Assembly (NCBI GenBank): GCA_011503125.2
Contig: WWBZ02000062.1
Span: forward strand, 3,038,001 to 3,102,000
From: Botryosphaeria dothidea
Taxonomy: Eukaryota; Ascomycota; Dothideomycetes; Botryosphaeriales; Botryosphaeriaceae
Reading direction: 5' to 3'
DNA length: 64,000 bases
Below, in pieces: positions 43,308-55,200 of the stretch; position 1 is the stretch's first letter; every line of letters starts with the position of its first letter. The notes beneath the pieces were generated by a model, which worked only from the letters and a program-made list of their open reading frames with translations, had not been told where the DNA came from and searched no databases. The position numbers and the translations under genes are program-made.

Positions 43308-45095
43308 CTAAACCTTCTCCACCGGGACGACGGTCTTCTTGCTCTCGGCAAGATTGGCCGCCTCGGTAAGCGACATCTTCCTGCCACCCGACACATCCTC
43401 GACGTCCTGGAACGAGATCTGGGGGCGGAAGCCCTGGCTCTGCCACGCCTTGCTGACCACACCGTACAGCTCGTCAACCTGCTCGAGCGACAGGCCCTTG
43501 GTCTCGTAGATCATAAACCACACGAAGGCGATGCAGACGAAGCAGAAGCTGCCCCACACGAAGAAGACCTTGGATTGCAGGTTGGCGTGCTCCTCGTCGA
43601 CCATGTAGGGGGTCGAGTAGGCGATGGCCCAGTTGAGCAGCCAGTTGGAGGCGGTGGTCATCGACAGACACTTGGCGCGGACCTTGAGCGGGAAGAGCTC
43701 ACCGGTCACGACCCAGGCGACGGGACCCCAGGACGAGGCGAAGAAGAAGATGTAGATGCACACGAAAGCGATGGCGGCCTTTTGGGCGGCCAGGTCGGAG
43801 GTACCGGCGACGGTACCGGTGATGGCGACGATGTACTGGCAGACGCACATGCCGATGGCACCCATGAGCAGGAGGTTGCGACGACCCATCTTCTCGACCA
43901 GGTAGAGACCAGGGAAAGTGGAGGCGACGTTGACCGAGTTGGTGATAACGGAGATGATGAAGGGGTTCTGGAAACCGGCGTTCTGGAAGTACTGAGTACC
44001 ATAATAGAACTATCTTGAAGTTAGTGGTGGTGTTCATTGGGAAGTAGTAGGTGAATTCTTACGATGAAGTTGACACCGGTAAGCTGCTGCAGAGCCTGGA
44101 GGAAGCAACCAGTCATAAGACGCTTGCCGACAGTTCCCTTGAAGCACTCGGCGTAGCTGGCCGTGCCAATGCTCATCTCGTAGCTGTGGTTGGCCACAAT
44201 CTCAGCGAGCTCCTCAACGACAGCGGGGTGGTCGACAGGGAGACGGCGCAGCTTAGCGAGGGAAGTGGTGGCTTGTTCATGACGGTCCTGCTTGACAAGG
44301 AAGCGAGGGGTCTCAGGAAGGAAGATGAGCCTAGACTTGGTTAGCGGACTGTTGTAGCGTCGAACCAGCATGTTCAAAATCTTACCCAATGACGAGAATG
44401 AGAGACCAGGCAAACTGAACAGCAATCGGAATACGGTAAGAGCCAGTGTCAGCGCGGTCCTTGGTGGAGTTGTTGACAATGGCAGCCAAGAAGAGACCGA
44501 TGGTAATGGCGAGCTGGTAAGCACCGACAATGGTACCACGAATCCACTTGGGCGAGGTCTCAGACTGGTACATGGGAACTGCGGGTTGTAAGCAAAGAGC
44601 GCGATTGGTGGGGCCACAGTGTACATACTCATGGCAGAAATGAGACCGACACCGAAACCAGCGAAGAAACGACCGGCAATGAACATGGGCTGAGCAGTAG
44701 CGGCAGTCTGGAGAATGACACCAAGGTTGAAGACAACCGCGCTGGAGAACATAAGACCGTAGCGACGACCGAGTTTATCGGCGACAGGAGAAGCAGTCAG
44801 GGCACCGAAGAAGGTACCGGCCGAGAGAATAGAGACGATGAGAGACTCCTGGGAGGAAGTGATCTCCGGGGGGTTGGTGGTAGCAAACTCCTTCTTGAAG
44901 TAGTCCATGGCCAGAATACCAGAGATGGTACCGGTGTCGTATCCGTAGAGGACACCACCGAAGGCCACGAACAGGCCGATGAGAATGGCAGGCCTGCAGA
45001 CAGTGTTAGTGATCGCGTGCATATGGAGAGCATCATCGGTCGTCGTACCATGCCGCGCCGGGCACGTCCTGCGGCTTCTGGAGAGCGAAACCCAT
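43308..45095 (-). CDS. Hexose transporter, major facilitator superfamily
   Basis: This is a sugar:proton symporter of the plasma membrane, 524 residues, with twelve predicted helices. The exons are 45095-45049, 44993-44629, 44578-44386, 44330-44063 and 44009-43308. All four introns are 50-55 bases. Family signatures are present: GVLYGYDTGTISG in helix 1, ADKLGRRYG after helix 2, YQSETSPKWIRG, PETPRFLV, QALQQLTGVNFI in helix 7, VEKMGRR, and PLKVRAKCLSM with YETKGLSLEQVDELY at the end. The short N-terminus (MGFALQKPQDVPGAAWPAI) fits high-affinity glucose or monosaccharide transporters of filamentous fungi. The codon use looks more moderate than in the GC-rich accessory genes. A TATA-like CATAAAAG lies about 110 bases upstream. 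Confidence 0.95.
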
Positions 45096-45201
45096 GGTGG
45101 CTATGAATTGACAGGTGCTCCTCGAAGAATGGTGTCAACGTCTTGAGAGGGAGACCAAGGGCTGATGGAAACAAAATTTCACAGAAGCTGGGGCAGAGAC
45201 G

Positions 45202-45209
45202 CTTTTATG
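45202..45209 (-). promoter_or_regulatory. TATA-like element of the transporter gene
   Basis: CATAAAAG on the minus strand, about 110 bases before the ATG at 45095. Confidence 0.4.
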
Positions 45210-46906
45210 GAGGGCACCGCGGGAGTGGAGACGAAGCATCCGGAGCACAGGTGCTTGGCGTTGAAATGGGCTTGGGCGCCATTGAGGTCAGCAAAAGCCG
45301 CAATGGCCGTAGGGAGAGGCGGCAAGGACATGGGCTCATGCACGCCATGTGACGGTGCGGGGACCCCCAAAAGCGGTTCGTAGGGGCCCCCGGCGGAGGA
45401 CTGAGCTTTTTTGGTGCATCATTGCTAGGCCATGTGTCAGGGTGGCCAATGAAGGATGCTTACCGGCACTTGTCTGGCTTGGACGCTGGGCGGCCCGCTT
45501 GGCGGGTGGTCGACGGGACGTTCTGGTGCCCGCAAGCATAACCGCCCAGACCATGGCTTTTCCAGATCTCACGACGTAGGGCGCATGGCTGACATACGAG
45601 ACACATTACGATGGCTTGCCAGGCTGGTGGCAAGAAATGAAGGGGTGTCTGGCTGCTGGGATCTCAGTGAGACGCATGAGGAATTCTGTCGGGCGGCGCG
45701 ATGGATGCCCCTGCAGGCCGAGCACCGGGCGAGGAGTGTTGGGAAACGTCGGCAGTGGCCTGTTCGCGCTGACGAAGTGGGTTCGTGGAGGTCCTGGGGC
45801 CTCCGCCTGGGGATATTGGGGATGAGCAAGAGGTGCGAGCCGACGATGAGCCGTGCCGTCAAACAACGGTGCCGACTGAGATAAGGAAGGTCATGGCGCA
45901 GTGTAGCACAGTCGGGCCGCGTACGAGTGGGCAGGTGGCCACTGGTGGCTTGGTGTCCGGTCTGGGCGGGCGGGCTGAGCGAGTCGTTAGAGGCACGTTA
46001 GTCCTGTTGAAGCTCGTTCTGCCGACAGCAAGACTCCGCTCCGTGGGTGTTTCGCCGACCGATGATAACTCTGCTCCAGCCCGCTTGGCCGCCTGCGGGC
46101 TGACAACCTCACTCTTGCCGCCGGCCTCTCAGCTGGCGGCGCGCCCCTCCACTGGCGGCTTCTAGAAGGCTTCCGGAAGCCTTGGTGATGGGACGCTCTG
46201 CGGTACAACGACGACGGCCAAGCGGCGCCAAGCGAGCAGCCATGGGCGGGACGGGCTTTGCCAGTGCGGCTCTGATGGCTCTGTAGCTAGTCGTGGCCGG
46301 CGGGCTCGGCGGGCCATGGCAAGTGTCACGAAGGGCGGAGAGGAGCTGTGCTGGTGGAGTGGGATGGCATTATCTCCAGTCTCCACTGCTCAGGGCGGAG
46401 AGTGCCGGGGGGGTGGGTCCTGCCTGGGGTCTGGAGGTCTGGAGCTGGATTTGCTGGAGGCGAAGATGGGGAACGGCGAAATGGGGTGCTTGAAGCGTGC
46501 GCGTCGCTCAATCTCCGACGCTACGGTGTCGCCCTCCAGCGGCTCCCTGCCATATCCGCGCACCGACACGGCGGCCCCGAGCATGGTTGGCCGAATGTCG
46601 GGTCGCTGTTGCGGCATCTGCAGCCCACCTTTTTGCCTCATGGAGTCGCGGAGTCAGGCCAAGGATAGTCTTTCTCCCCACGGGGAGAAGAGTGGACTCC
46701 GCCCTGCCGCTCATCGCAACCTCGTCCGTCGAAACTCTGTCCGCGTCGCCGTCAATGCCTTCGCTTGTCCGTCTGAGGAGGACGAGAAAAAGTTTTTCAC
46801 TTGCGCGTCGGATGCGGAGAGTGCAACCTCGTACGCGCGCACGGGCACCGATGACACGGACAGGAAGCCGCGTGCTGCTGACTCGAATGCCGGCCCGACG
46901 CACACA

Positions 46907-46937
<31 letters not shown>

Positions 46938-48524
46938 GCGCGGCCACGTCGTCGGCACGTCGTCGGCCGCCAACACCAGGCTCTTTCCTGGCCGCCTCGA
47001 AAGGGGTTCGTGTCCTCTGCCTCCCTCCTGTCTTTCCTTGTCGCTCCTGCTTCGCTTTTTCTCTACCAATCAAAGCCCATTCTCGCATTCCCCGTGCTGT
47101 CTTTCCTGACTCTGCGCTGAACCTGTCTCCAGCAGTCGAGAAACGCCGCTTGCACCTAGCTCTGTGCGCATGCAGTCCCTTCAGACAAGCTTTCGGGAGT
47201 GCGACAGGGCGTTCAAATGACTGGCAGCCGCCGCAACGGCGTCCCGTGCCCCTGGGTAAATGCAAGACGCTCCTAGCAATGATTGTCAAAGCCTCCTTCC
47301 CTCTGCCATGGTTCAGCGTGCGGGGAGGCTTGTAGGGCTGTGAAGCCCCGCGACCACCTCGCTGTGGGCGTCGACTTGGCGTCGAAGGCGCTGCGAGGCA
47401 TTTATCCGCCGGGGCATTGTCGCCCGAACCATTACACAACTCCTCCAAACCCCCCAGCACGACACCGGTGGAACTGTGTTTCCGACTCCACCCGCAGCCC
47501 CAGAAATATCCTCGGCTTTCCACATTCGGCTCACCTACTGCTCGCTGTGGCGGCGTCGTGGACACAATTGAGACTTAAATACCCGCTCCCAGCCCTCATT
47601 TTGGAAGCTTTCGCCTCTCTGCATGACCCCCGGTGACGCCTCCCATCCACTGACTTTGAGCGGATATTTTTCCGCCTCCGATCTCACAATCGAATCTTGG
47701 TCCATTGACGTGGCAGCAGTCTTCGTTTCGTTACAGCGCCTGTAATATCAGGGGGCCCTGCTTTCCTGCCCCAACCCGAACGGGGTCGGTGTGAGTATCG
47801 CAACATCCCCTTCATCGTGGGGGTTGAATAATTCATCTGGACTTGAATGCAAGCGCTCTCATTCAACACTTACATCTCGATGATTGTTTTGACTCCCACG
47901 TGTTTGCCATTGATGTTGCAGTACTGCTGGAACCGGCCTCTTGTAAAGGATGACTTTGTCACATGCAATAGACTGCTAGCTAACAACAATGATCATTGTC
48001 TTCCAGGCCCTTTCTCATGCCAGCCTACCCTTATTGTCCTTGAACGACCGACATGTCCTTCCCCTTCGTTTACCGCAAGCGTGTTACGAGTGTGCCATCC
48101 GCCGCCTCCCTGCCCATTACCTCTATCTCACATGGCTAAGGGTTCCTGACGGACTCTTATGTCATTGAAGATGACGATATAACTATATCACATCGCTACA
48201 TGGAGATGATCAGATTACATACCGACTCGGACATATACTGCGAAACATGAAGGCATACAGCTACCTAGCACGTCGACTCAAAAGAGCCTGTTCGCGTGCT
48301 TGCTGAAACTATCTTGACCGTACTGGAAAGGTGCAGCAAATGCATGGCCCTTTTCGTAGCGACGCAGTATTTGTTACAGTTGCTGATGAGATTTGGCTGC
48401 TTATCAATCCACCTTAGCTCGATTGCGTCACGCTATTTACCCCATCTTTTCCAACTCCGCTTTTGCTACTCCATCCGTCACTGACTTGCCTTCGTAAATC
48501 ATTTCTTAACAGAAAACCGCAATC
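45210..48524. other. Long intergenic stretch
   Basis: This is 3.3 kb with no supported gene. The longest frame, 46316-47335 on the plus strand, has biased composition with a Ser/Leu run made by the CT repeat, and no motif. The left part is the transporter's upstream region. Confidence 0.5.
46907..46939. repeat. (CT)n microsatellite, imperfect
   Basis: A CT run with one CCC interruption. Confidence 0.9.
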
Positions 48525-49367
48525 ATGCCAGCAGATCAACTCGGCCTTCTCAACGATCCGACTCTCCAAACCAATTGGACCAAAACAGCATGTGGCTCGG
48601 ACATCTTCGGCTACCTGCGGCTGCCCTCTGAGGAAACTCCCATCTCATCCAAACACCCGCTCCTGGTCCTTCTTCACGGCTACCCGCAAACAAACTTCAT
48701 CTGGCGACACCTGCTCAAGCTCTTACCACCCCACTACCCGCTCTTCATCCCCGACCTCCCCGGCTACGGTCGCTCAACACCCTCGCAAACAACCCACGAC
48801 AAACTCGCCATCGGCCTCGCCATCCTCGAAGCGCTCTCCACCCTGCTCCCCTCCCAACCAAACCCCACCCCCATCATCCTCGTCGGCCACGACCGTGGCG
48901 CCCGCATCGCGCACCGCCTCGCCCTGCACCACGCCCTTCCGCCTCGCCGGCCTCACCGTCCTCGACACCATCCCCGAGCCCGCGCAATGGTCCTCCTTCG
49001 CCGCCTCCCCCGCCGCCGCCTCAAACTCCTTCCACTGGCCCTTCCTCGCCAACGCCCCGCACATCAGATCACTCGTCGCGGACGGTGCGGTCGCTGCGTT
49101 TTGCGGCGCGTTTGAGCGGCCGGGCGTCGTGCGCGCGACGTGTGAGGATCATGCGGCGAGTGCGTATGGCGGCGATGGGGAGATGTGGCTGGGGGAGAGG
49201 GGGGTGTTGGTGGTTTTTTCGGAAGGGTATTTGGTCGGGCTATGTGGACGAGGGGGACGCGGTTGGTGGCGAAGGGGATAGGGGGTGGGGTGGGGCATTT
49301 TCTTGTAGAGGAGGCGCCGGGGGAGGTTTTGGAGGTGTTGGTTGAGTGGTTGGAGGGTGGGAAGTAG
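48525..49367 (+). pseudogene. Alpha/beta hydrolase with several frameshifts
   Basis: The start MPADQLGLLNDPTLQTNW leads into a good alpha/beta hydrolase: LLVLLHGYPQTNFIW, DLPGYGRSTP and the elbow VGHDRGAR, where Asp is the nucleophile as in haloacetate dehalogenases and epoxide hydrolases. After RIAHRLALHHA the frame breaks at one extra C (48934-48936). It continues as FRLAGLTVLDTIPEPAQW and HIRSLVADGAV. At SEG it shifts again into GIWSGYVDEG, then at a run of five G shifts into TRLVAKGIGGGVGHFLVEEA and a stop at 49367. At least three breaks are needed. The triad residues Asp and His (GHFL) are still present as text, so the decay is recent, or part of it is sequencing error. Confidence 0.8.
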
Positions 49368-49678
49368 GCTTTGTGCTGTCTGAATGCGGTTCGATGAGAA
49401 TGAGGCTCCAGTGAGTACCACAAAATCGTTTCTCCGGTGAGATTTGCGGAGCACAAATGGTTCGGGGGCAATATCATAAAATTCAGGGTCAAGCGAGAAC
49501 CATGGAACGACGTCTTTTTCAACCTCTGACCCACGTTCTGAACAAGATAAAAGATCATACATGATTGACGCCACATTCTTACATTTACAAAACAATCAAC
49601 TCATCCTATTCACCCCAGGAAGACAGACATTCCCGCGGTTTATCAAGTCCACTCATAGCCTTCTACAAAAAAAAAACA

Positions 49679-50645
49679 ATGAATCCCAAACCACCCACCC
49701 GCCTCACCATCATCCCCTTCAGCACCGTCTCCTCCTCCAACGACCACATCCACGACGACCGCCACACCCCCCTCTTCAACACCCACAACCAAACCCTCGC
49801 CGAACTCTCCACCGCCCTACCCGCCTCCCACATCGGCGACGGCCCCTATGCCTTCTCCACCTGGCTGCCCCTCGTCGCCCGCACCCAACACATCCCGCCG
49901 CACCGCGCCCACACCCTCGCCCTCCCGCCGCCCGCCGCCCGCCGCCCACAGCCGTTGGCTGCGGGCGCTGTTCGCCGGGGCGAGCGGAGAGGAAGGGTTC
50001 TTCGTCCGGCTGGACGCGTGCAGCGCCAAGGACAGCGACCTGCACGCCGGGCGCGTGCGGTGCGCGCGGGACGCGGTGAGGGCGGCGGCGGCAGTGGCGC
50101 GGGCGGAGGGGAGGGGCGTCGGGTTGTGTGCGGTGCCGTGGCGGGAGGGGATGGATGCGGGGAGGGAGTTTAGGGTGTTCGTACCGCCGGCCCTGCCGAG
50201 GGGAGCGCAGGAGATGGGCCACGGAGGGGGGAGGAGGAGAAGGCTGAGGATTGCGGCGGTTTCGCAGTATGCGTGACACAAGGCGTTGAGGCTGCCGTGG
50301 GAGGGGGTGGGGTTGGCGGAGACGGTGGGGAGGGTGAGGGAGGGGGCGGAGAGGCTGTTGGAGGAGATTGTGGCGTTTGCGGCAGTGGCGGCATGGGAGG
50401 AGGGTGAGGGAGGGAGGGAGACGCTGCTGGAGGTTTTGGAGGAGAAGGGGTTTGTGTTTGATGTTGCTGCGATGAGGGGCACAGGCGATGGTAAACAGAG
50501 TTACGAGGTGCAGTTGGTTGAGCTGAATCCATTCGGCGCAACTACAGGATGTGGCAGTGCACTTTTTCACTGGATAAGAGATGCGAAGATGCTGTATGGC
50601 TTGGAGAAGGAGGATGTGGAGATCCGCGTGGCCCTGGACCAGTAA
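49679..50645 (+). pseudogene. CDC123/D123-like protein, frameshift and in-frame TGA
   Basis: The ATG at 49679 gives MNPKPPTRLTIIPFSTVSSS up to TLALPPP. In a CGCC-repeat tract (about 49921-49945) the frame moves by one base. The good frame reads WLRALFAGASGEEGFFVRLD, ACSAKDSD, then GREFRVFVPP, then RIAAVSQYA. There it meets TGA at 50274-50276 where Trp is expected. The same frame continues HKALRLPWEGVGLAETVGRV, GFVFDVAAM and VQLVELNPFGATTGCGSALF, and stops at 50645. The ReFRvF, SQY and FvfDv...E-NPfG elements in order match the CDC123/D123 ATP-grasp family, whose founding members help assemble translation factor eIF2. This divergent copy is unlikely to be the housekeeping one. Confidence 0.7.
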
Positions 50646-50953
50646 CGTGTAACACGGGCTGATTCATCGGCATGAGTATTGGCCAAACAATAAAAAAGAT
50701 GGTCTCAGATTGAGGATCATATGTCCCAACCCTTTGACGAAAAACGGGCGGCGTTATGCACGAATATGAGCTAATCTCCAGGTGGCTCACCGGATCGCCG
50801 AAAAACCTTGGCTTGTATTACATTGCAGGCGCCCAAGGCAGTCTTAGTAGGCTGTGTTCACGTCAGCCTCGCAGGCATGATTCTCGTGCGACTCCCTGAT
50901 GATAACCTCTCCATACGCACACTTTTCGTTGAAGTTACAGACTGACCTTCGAG

Positions 50954-51440
50954 ATGGCGGAGCCGACACTCAGCCATGACCATTATAATACAGTAGCATG
51001 GACCTCTCCAATAGAAATGGAGCAGATTCCTGTATCCTCATGTTGGACACCGAACACAATCCTCTGCCGCAATCATCCAACGACCACAACGTATACACGC
51101 TAGGTAGCATCAACGGTCACAAAGTTGTTATTGCCAGCCTTCCAACTACTGGAAACTGTTCTACAGCCACTGTCATCACCCAAATGAGAAACACATTCCG
51201 GCAACTACGGTTTGGCCTTCTCGTCGGTGTTGGCGGGGGAGTACCAACAAACACCGATCAAGGCCCCATTCGCTTGGGTCACGTCGTCGTTAGCAAGCCA
51301 GCCGCTGTTCATTCGGGTGCTGTTCAGTGCGATCATGGTAAAGCTGAAACAGATGGTCAATTTCGTCGTAGTCTATCCTGGCATCTACACCAAAGATATC
51401 CTGGGTAGAGAACTCGAAATAGGTCACGTTGACTAGACTG
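50954..51440 (+). pseudogene. Nucleoside-phosphorylase-like N-terminal fragment of an NLR-type gene
   Basis: The ATG at 50954 gives MAEPTLSHDHYNTVAWTSPI followed by EME, the usual opening of fungal proteins with an N-terminal phosphorylase-like domain. The frame then breaks. The continuation from about 51013 reads CILMLDTEHNPLPQ, HNVYTLGSINGHKVVIASLP, RFGLLVGVGGGVP and IRLGHVVVSKP, all in family order. After QCDHGKAETDGQF homology stops and a TAG follows. In intact genes this domain is often followed by NACHT and ankyrin or TPR repeats and takes part in nonself recognition. None of that is present here. It is a truncated, frameshifted relic. Confidence 0.7.
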
Positions 51441-52232
51441 GTCGAATTCAAGATAGCCTTTACAAAAGGCCGTTCAACTCTCATAGCGGGAGCACATTAA
51501 ACTTAAAGAATGCCATATGGATTCCGTAAGACCACTTACTCTATCCGAGAAAAAGAACGAAGAACAACCAACGAGCGAGTATCAAACCAACGCTAAACTT
51601 AACAAAAGTACCGCATGAAACCCGAAAAGCGAAGGTATATCCAGTGCAGCCTTCGCGGGCTTTGAAGGATGGAGAAGAGGGAAGAAGAGCAAAAAAAAAA
51701 ATAAGTGATTAAAATATGTATCTCGCCAAATCCACCACGCTTCTTCCTTACTCGATCTACCTGCTTCCGCAAGCCGAAAAAGAAGAGAGAGCATGGAAAC
51801 AGAAAAGAATGATGACAGGGCTCCCGAGAACGACACTTATACTATATAAAGGTAAAAATGGAAACTCCCCATCGTCCAGTTTCGCCTCTTTGCCCCACCG
51901 ACCAAGCCCGAATACCGAACCAAAAAAAGGAAGAAATAAGAAAAGCTTCGCCGTTCTTTCGCCGATCCACTCCATTTCTCAAGAGCCTACCGTTCTCGAT
52001 GAATATTCAGTTTGAGGGGGGTATGTAACGCCAGTCTTGATGCCCGTATTTGCCGATCTCTTTCGCTTTCGCTTTCCCAGTCCCCGACCCCTCACCGGCT
52101 TGAAGAAAGGCCGTTTCAGTGAATCATTCCGATTCCAAACTCCATCCCGATTTCCCGTTCGTAGATGTCAGTGGTTTTCCTGTCCACGTATGTATCGTCC
52201 CACCGGTCAGTCATCGCCGTTCTCAATCGTGC
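51441..52232. other. Intergenic stretch
   Basis: This is the 3' region of the large minus-strand gene, with A-rich tracts. No gene is seen. Confidence 0.5.
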
Positions 52233-55200
52233 TTAGTTGCCGAAGAACAACTTCATCGCACTCAGCACCCTCCTTCTACACACAGGGCAGGTATCTACCC
52301 TGCGCGCACAGTTCAGACACGCGACAACGTGTCCGCAGTCATAGAAGGCCGCATCCGCGCCTTCCTCCCAGCAGATGCGGCAGAGGCGCTCGATCTCCTG
52401 CGCGTTCTTCCAGTGCGTGACGCCTTCGCCAAACTTTTTGCCCGCCTTCCAGCCGCCGAGGTACGAGTTGCCCGTCGCAGCTTGTATGAAACTACCACGA
52501 CCCTCGGGCATATCAGCCACCCACTCGCCCTCGTATACGTCACCGTTCGGATACGTGAGGCGGCCGTTTCCGTGACGCTGGCCGAGGCGGAAGGAGCCCA
52601 CGTACTCGCCGCCGTCGAAGTAGAGGCGCCGACCGGGACCATGAGGCCGGCCGCGGACGAGCGTTCCCATGTAGTGTTCTGAGCTGAAGTAATCCATGGT
52701 GAAGTAGCCGCCGGTAAGCGGAGGTGAAGGCGAGGCGAAGCGAGTTGCCGTAGCATAATGGACGTAATCGGCAGGATCAGAGAAAAGAGCGTTGTTTGCA
52801 AGCTCAGAGCACTGCTCCGACGTGAGAGGTGTTTGTACGATGAGAATTGCCGTGCTGTGGATGCCTGCTTGACTGAAGGTGAGGCCCCCATGACGCTGGA
52901 TCTTTGTTGCCATTGTTGGGCTTTCCTCCTCGTAGATATCCACCGCCGTATCGTGTGGCCTCTCGAGAGCATCGAGCACCGCGTGATCAATGCGATCACT
53001 CCTCTTTGCTACCACCGTCTTCTGCGCTTTGAGAGTTTGTGATGCTGGGTCGAACGTCTTCAGGAAAAAGTAGACTTCGTCTTGAGCGGAGGTTGTAGTA
53101 TGTGAGATAGGAGGAGGTATCGCGAAGTCGAAGGGAGTAAGACTCGAATTCGTGATCACGACCACGTTGTCATTGACAGATTGGAGAGGAGGCGTGACGA
53201 GGTCCGCAGGTGGAGGCGGAGGAGGAGGCGGAGGCATCGCCTGGATTCTATCATTGGCGTTTGCCATTTCCGTGTCGTTGTTTTGTGTCGTAGAAGGTTG
53301 TGATTGCCAAGCTAACGCAGAGCTGAGATCTGTCGACGCGTTCAAAGGGTGTTGGCGCGCAGCCTGAGCAGCAAGGCCTTCGGTAATGATGAAATCCATC
53401 TGCTCGTCTGACGGATTGGCACCTTCGTCTGCATCACTCATGGGGGAGTCTCTATCGTTATCCACCGCGGAGTTGCCATTGTTCGCATTGCCAGACACTT
53501 CGTCCACGGGCGCCTCCACGGGTTTTGGCAGCTCAGGCAGGCTCTCGAAATCGACTACGTGCACCCATATCCTCCGTTCCGGCCAATTCGCCGTAGCAGT
53601 CGCCAGTGTCCAAGTTGGTTCACGGTCCGAATCACGAAGATCCTCGATAGACCCACTGCTGCGCATGGTCGGACGGTGGGATGTTCCATTCGTGTGGTCC
53701 AAGAACCAGAATTTGATTTGACGCGGGTCTTTGGCTTGGGACTTCTGTGCCAAAACATCCCTGAGCTCTCTTGTTGAAGCCGAGGCAGGAAGCTCAACAG
53801 TACTCAAGTGCGGAGAGGTTTCCCATGCAGGGTCGGAAGGATCCATGACTCCAGGGCCTTCAAGGTCGAGGAATGCACCGGATGCGATGACCTTGAAGTC
53901 CAGTATCTCTTCCGTTGTATCGCGAGTTGCTTGTTCATATGAAGACCGCGAGTTTTTCCTCAACCATTGGGGTACTTCCCATTCCGGCTCCTCTTTGCTG
54001 AACTGTTTCGGAACGACATCTTGGCGCACATACATCAGAATATATGCCACGGCTGACTTTTCGGAACCACCTCCCTCGTGCTCCTCAATTGCTTGCCTCT
54101 TCGTCAGACAAACGACGCGATTCTCCTCTTTGCCGTCGTAGTAGGCATACCATTTGCTCCCAGGGCCTCTTGGCCGAAGGACTGAGTAGTAAGAACCCGA
54201 TTGCAAACTCTCTTTGTGCACAATGAAGCCGTAGAGAATGTAGGCCTTTTGGCCGATGGTGATCTTCTCCTGAATTTTGACTTTATCGGTCAACTTCCGC
54301 ATCGAACGAGTTTCCCGGTTGAATTCCTGCCTTTCCAGTTCCAGGTGAAGGATCTTCGGTAGTGGAGCATTTGGCTGTATTAGGTTTATTGACTTGTTGA
54401 CCGCGGTCTGCACATCTGCACAATCCTTGACGGGGACGCGGTAGGTCGGGACGTTCGTCATGCGATCCCTCTCCGGACCGAAAAGCTCTTTGAATACATC
54501 CTTGCTAGGCATATCCGCCACTTCGAATTCAATCTTCGCTCTCAGAATCTCCCATATCTCAATGACGTCGAGCTTGCTCAAGATTGAATCCGTGCCATAC
54601 CACTCCAGCGCATCTGCAATGTCATCAAGATCAACCGGTCCGCAGCCAGGTTGGACATCAGTCCTTAGCCGGTAGAGTGTCCTCTGGAGGGCAGAAAGAA
54701 GTGGCTTTGGTCTCTTCCTCGCCTCTTTGACTGGGTCTGGCAACTTCAACTCGTACAAGAACTGCCGAAAAGGCTTGAGCAGCATCCAAGAGGAGATCGC
54801 GGAGATCAAACTTCCGCCATGAGGATCATACTCGGAATCTGCTAGACCTTGCAGGCCAGTCATCGCGAAGCTGTCCCACCTGTTTTCGCGGTTGTGGTGC
54901 TCCCACAAGCAATCGGTAGGGTCATTGATTACCCGGATATGGGCGCTGAAGGCTAGGGTGTCATTACGAAGCAGGGCCTGACGTTGACCTCGTTGCCGGT
55001 AGTGGATCTCGAAGTGAGGTCCAGCAAAGCGTGTCCATCCCCAGTCCGGCGAGTCGGGGCAAAATCTATGCGAGCATTGTCGGTAGTAATTTGTACGCGG
55101 CTCGGCAGGATTATACAGGACGACTGAGACCTGCGCGGCAACACTCGGGCGTTTAGGTGCCAGCCCGTCCGTAAGCAGAGGCAGAGGAGCTTGTTGGTAC

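Noticed and set aside
46316..47335. 339-codon open frame on the plus strand
   Set aside because: It has biased composition, a Ser/Leu run from the CT microsatellite, and no homology that I can recognise. It probably arises by chance in GC-rich DNA.
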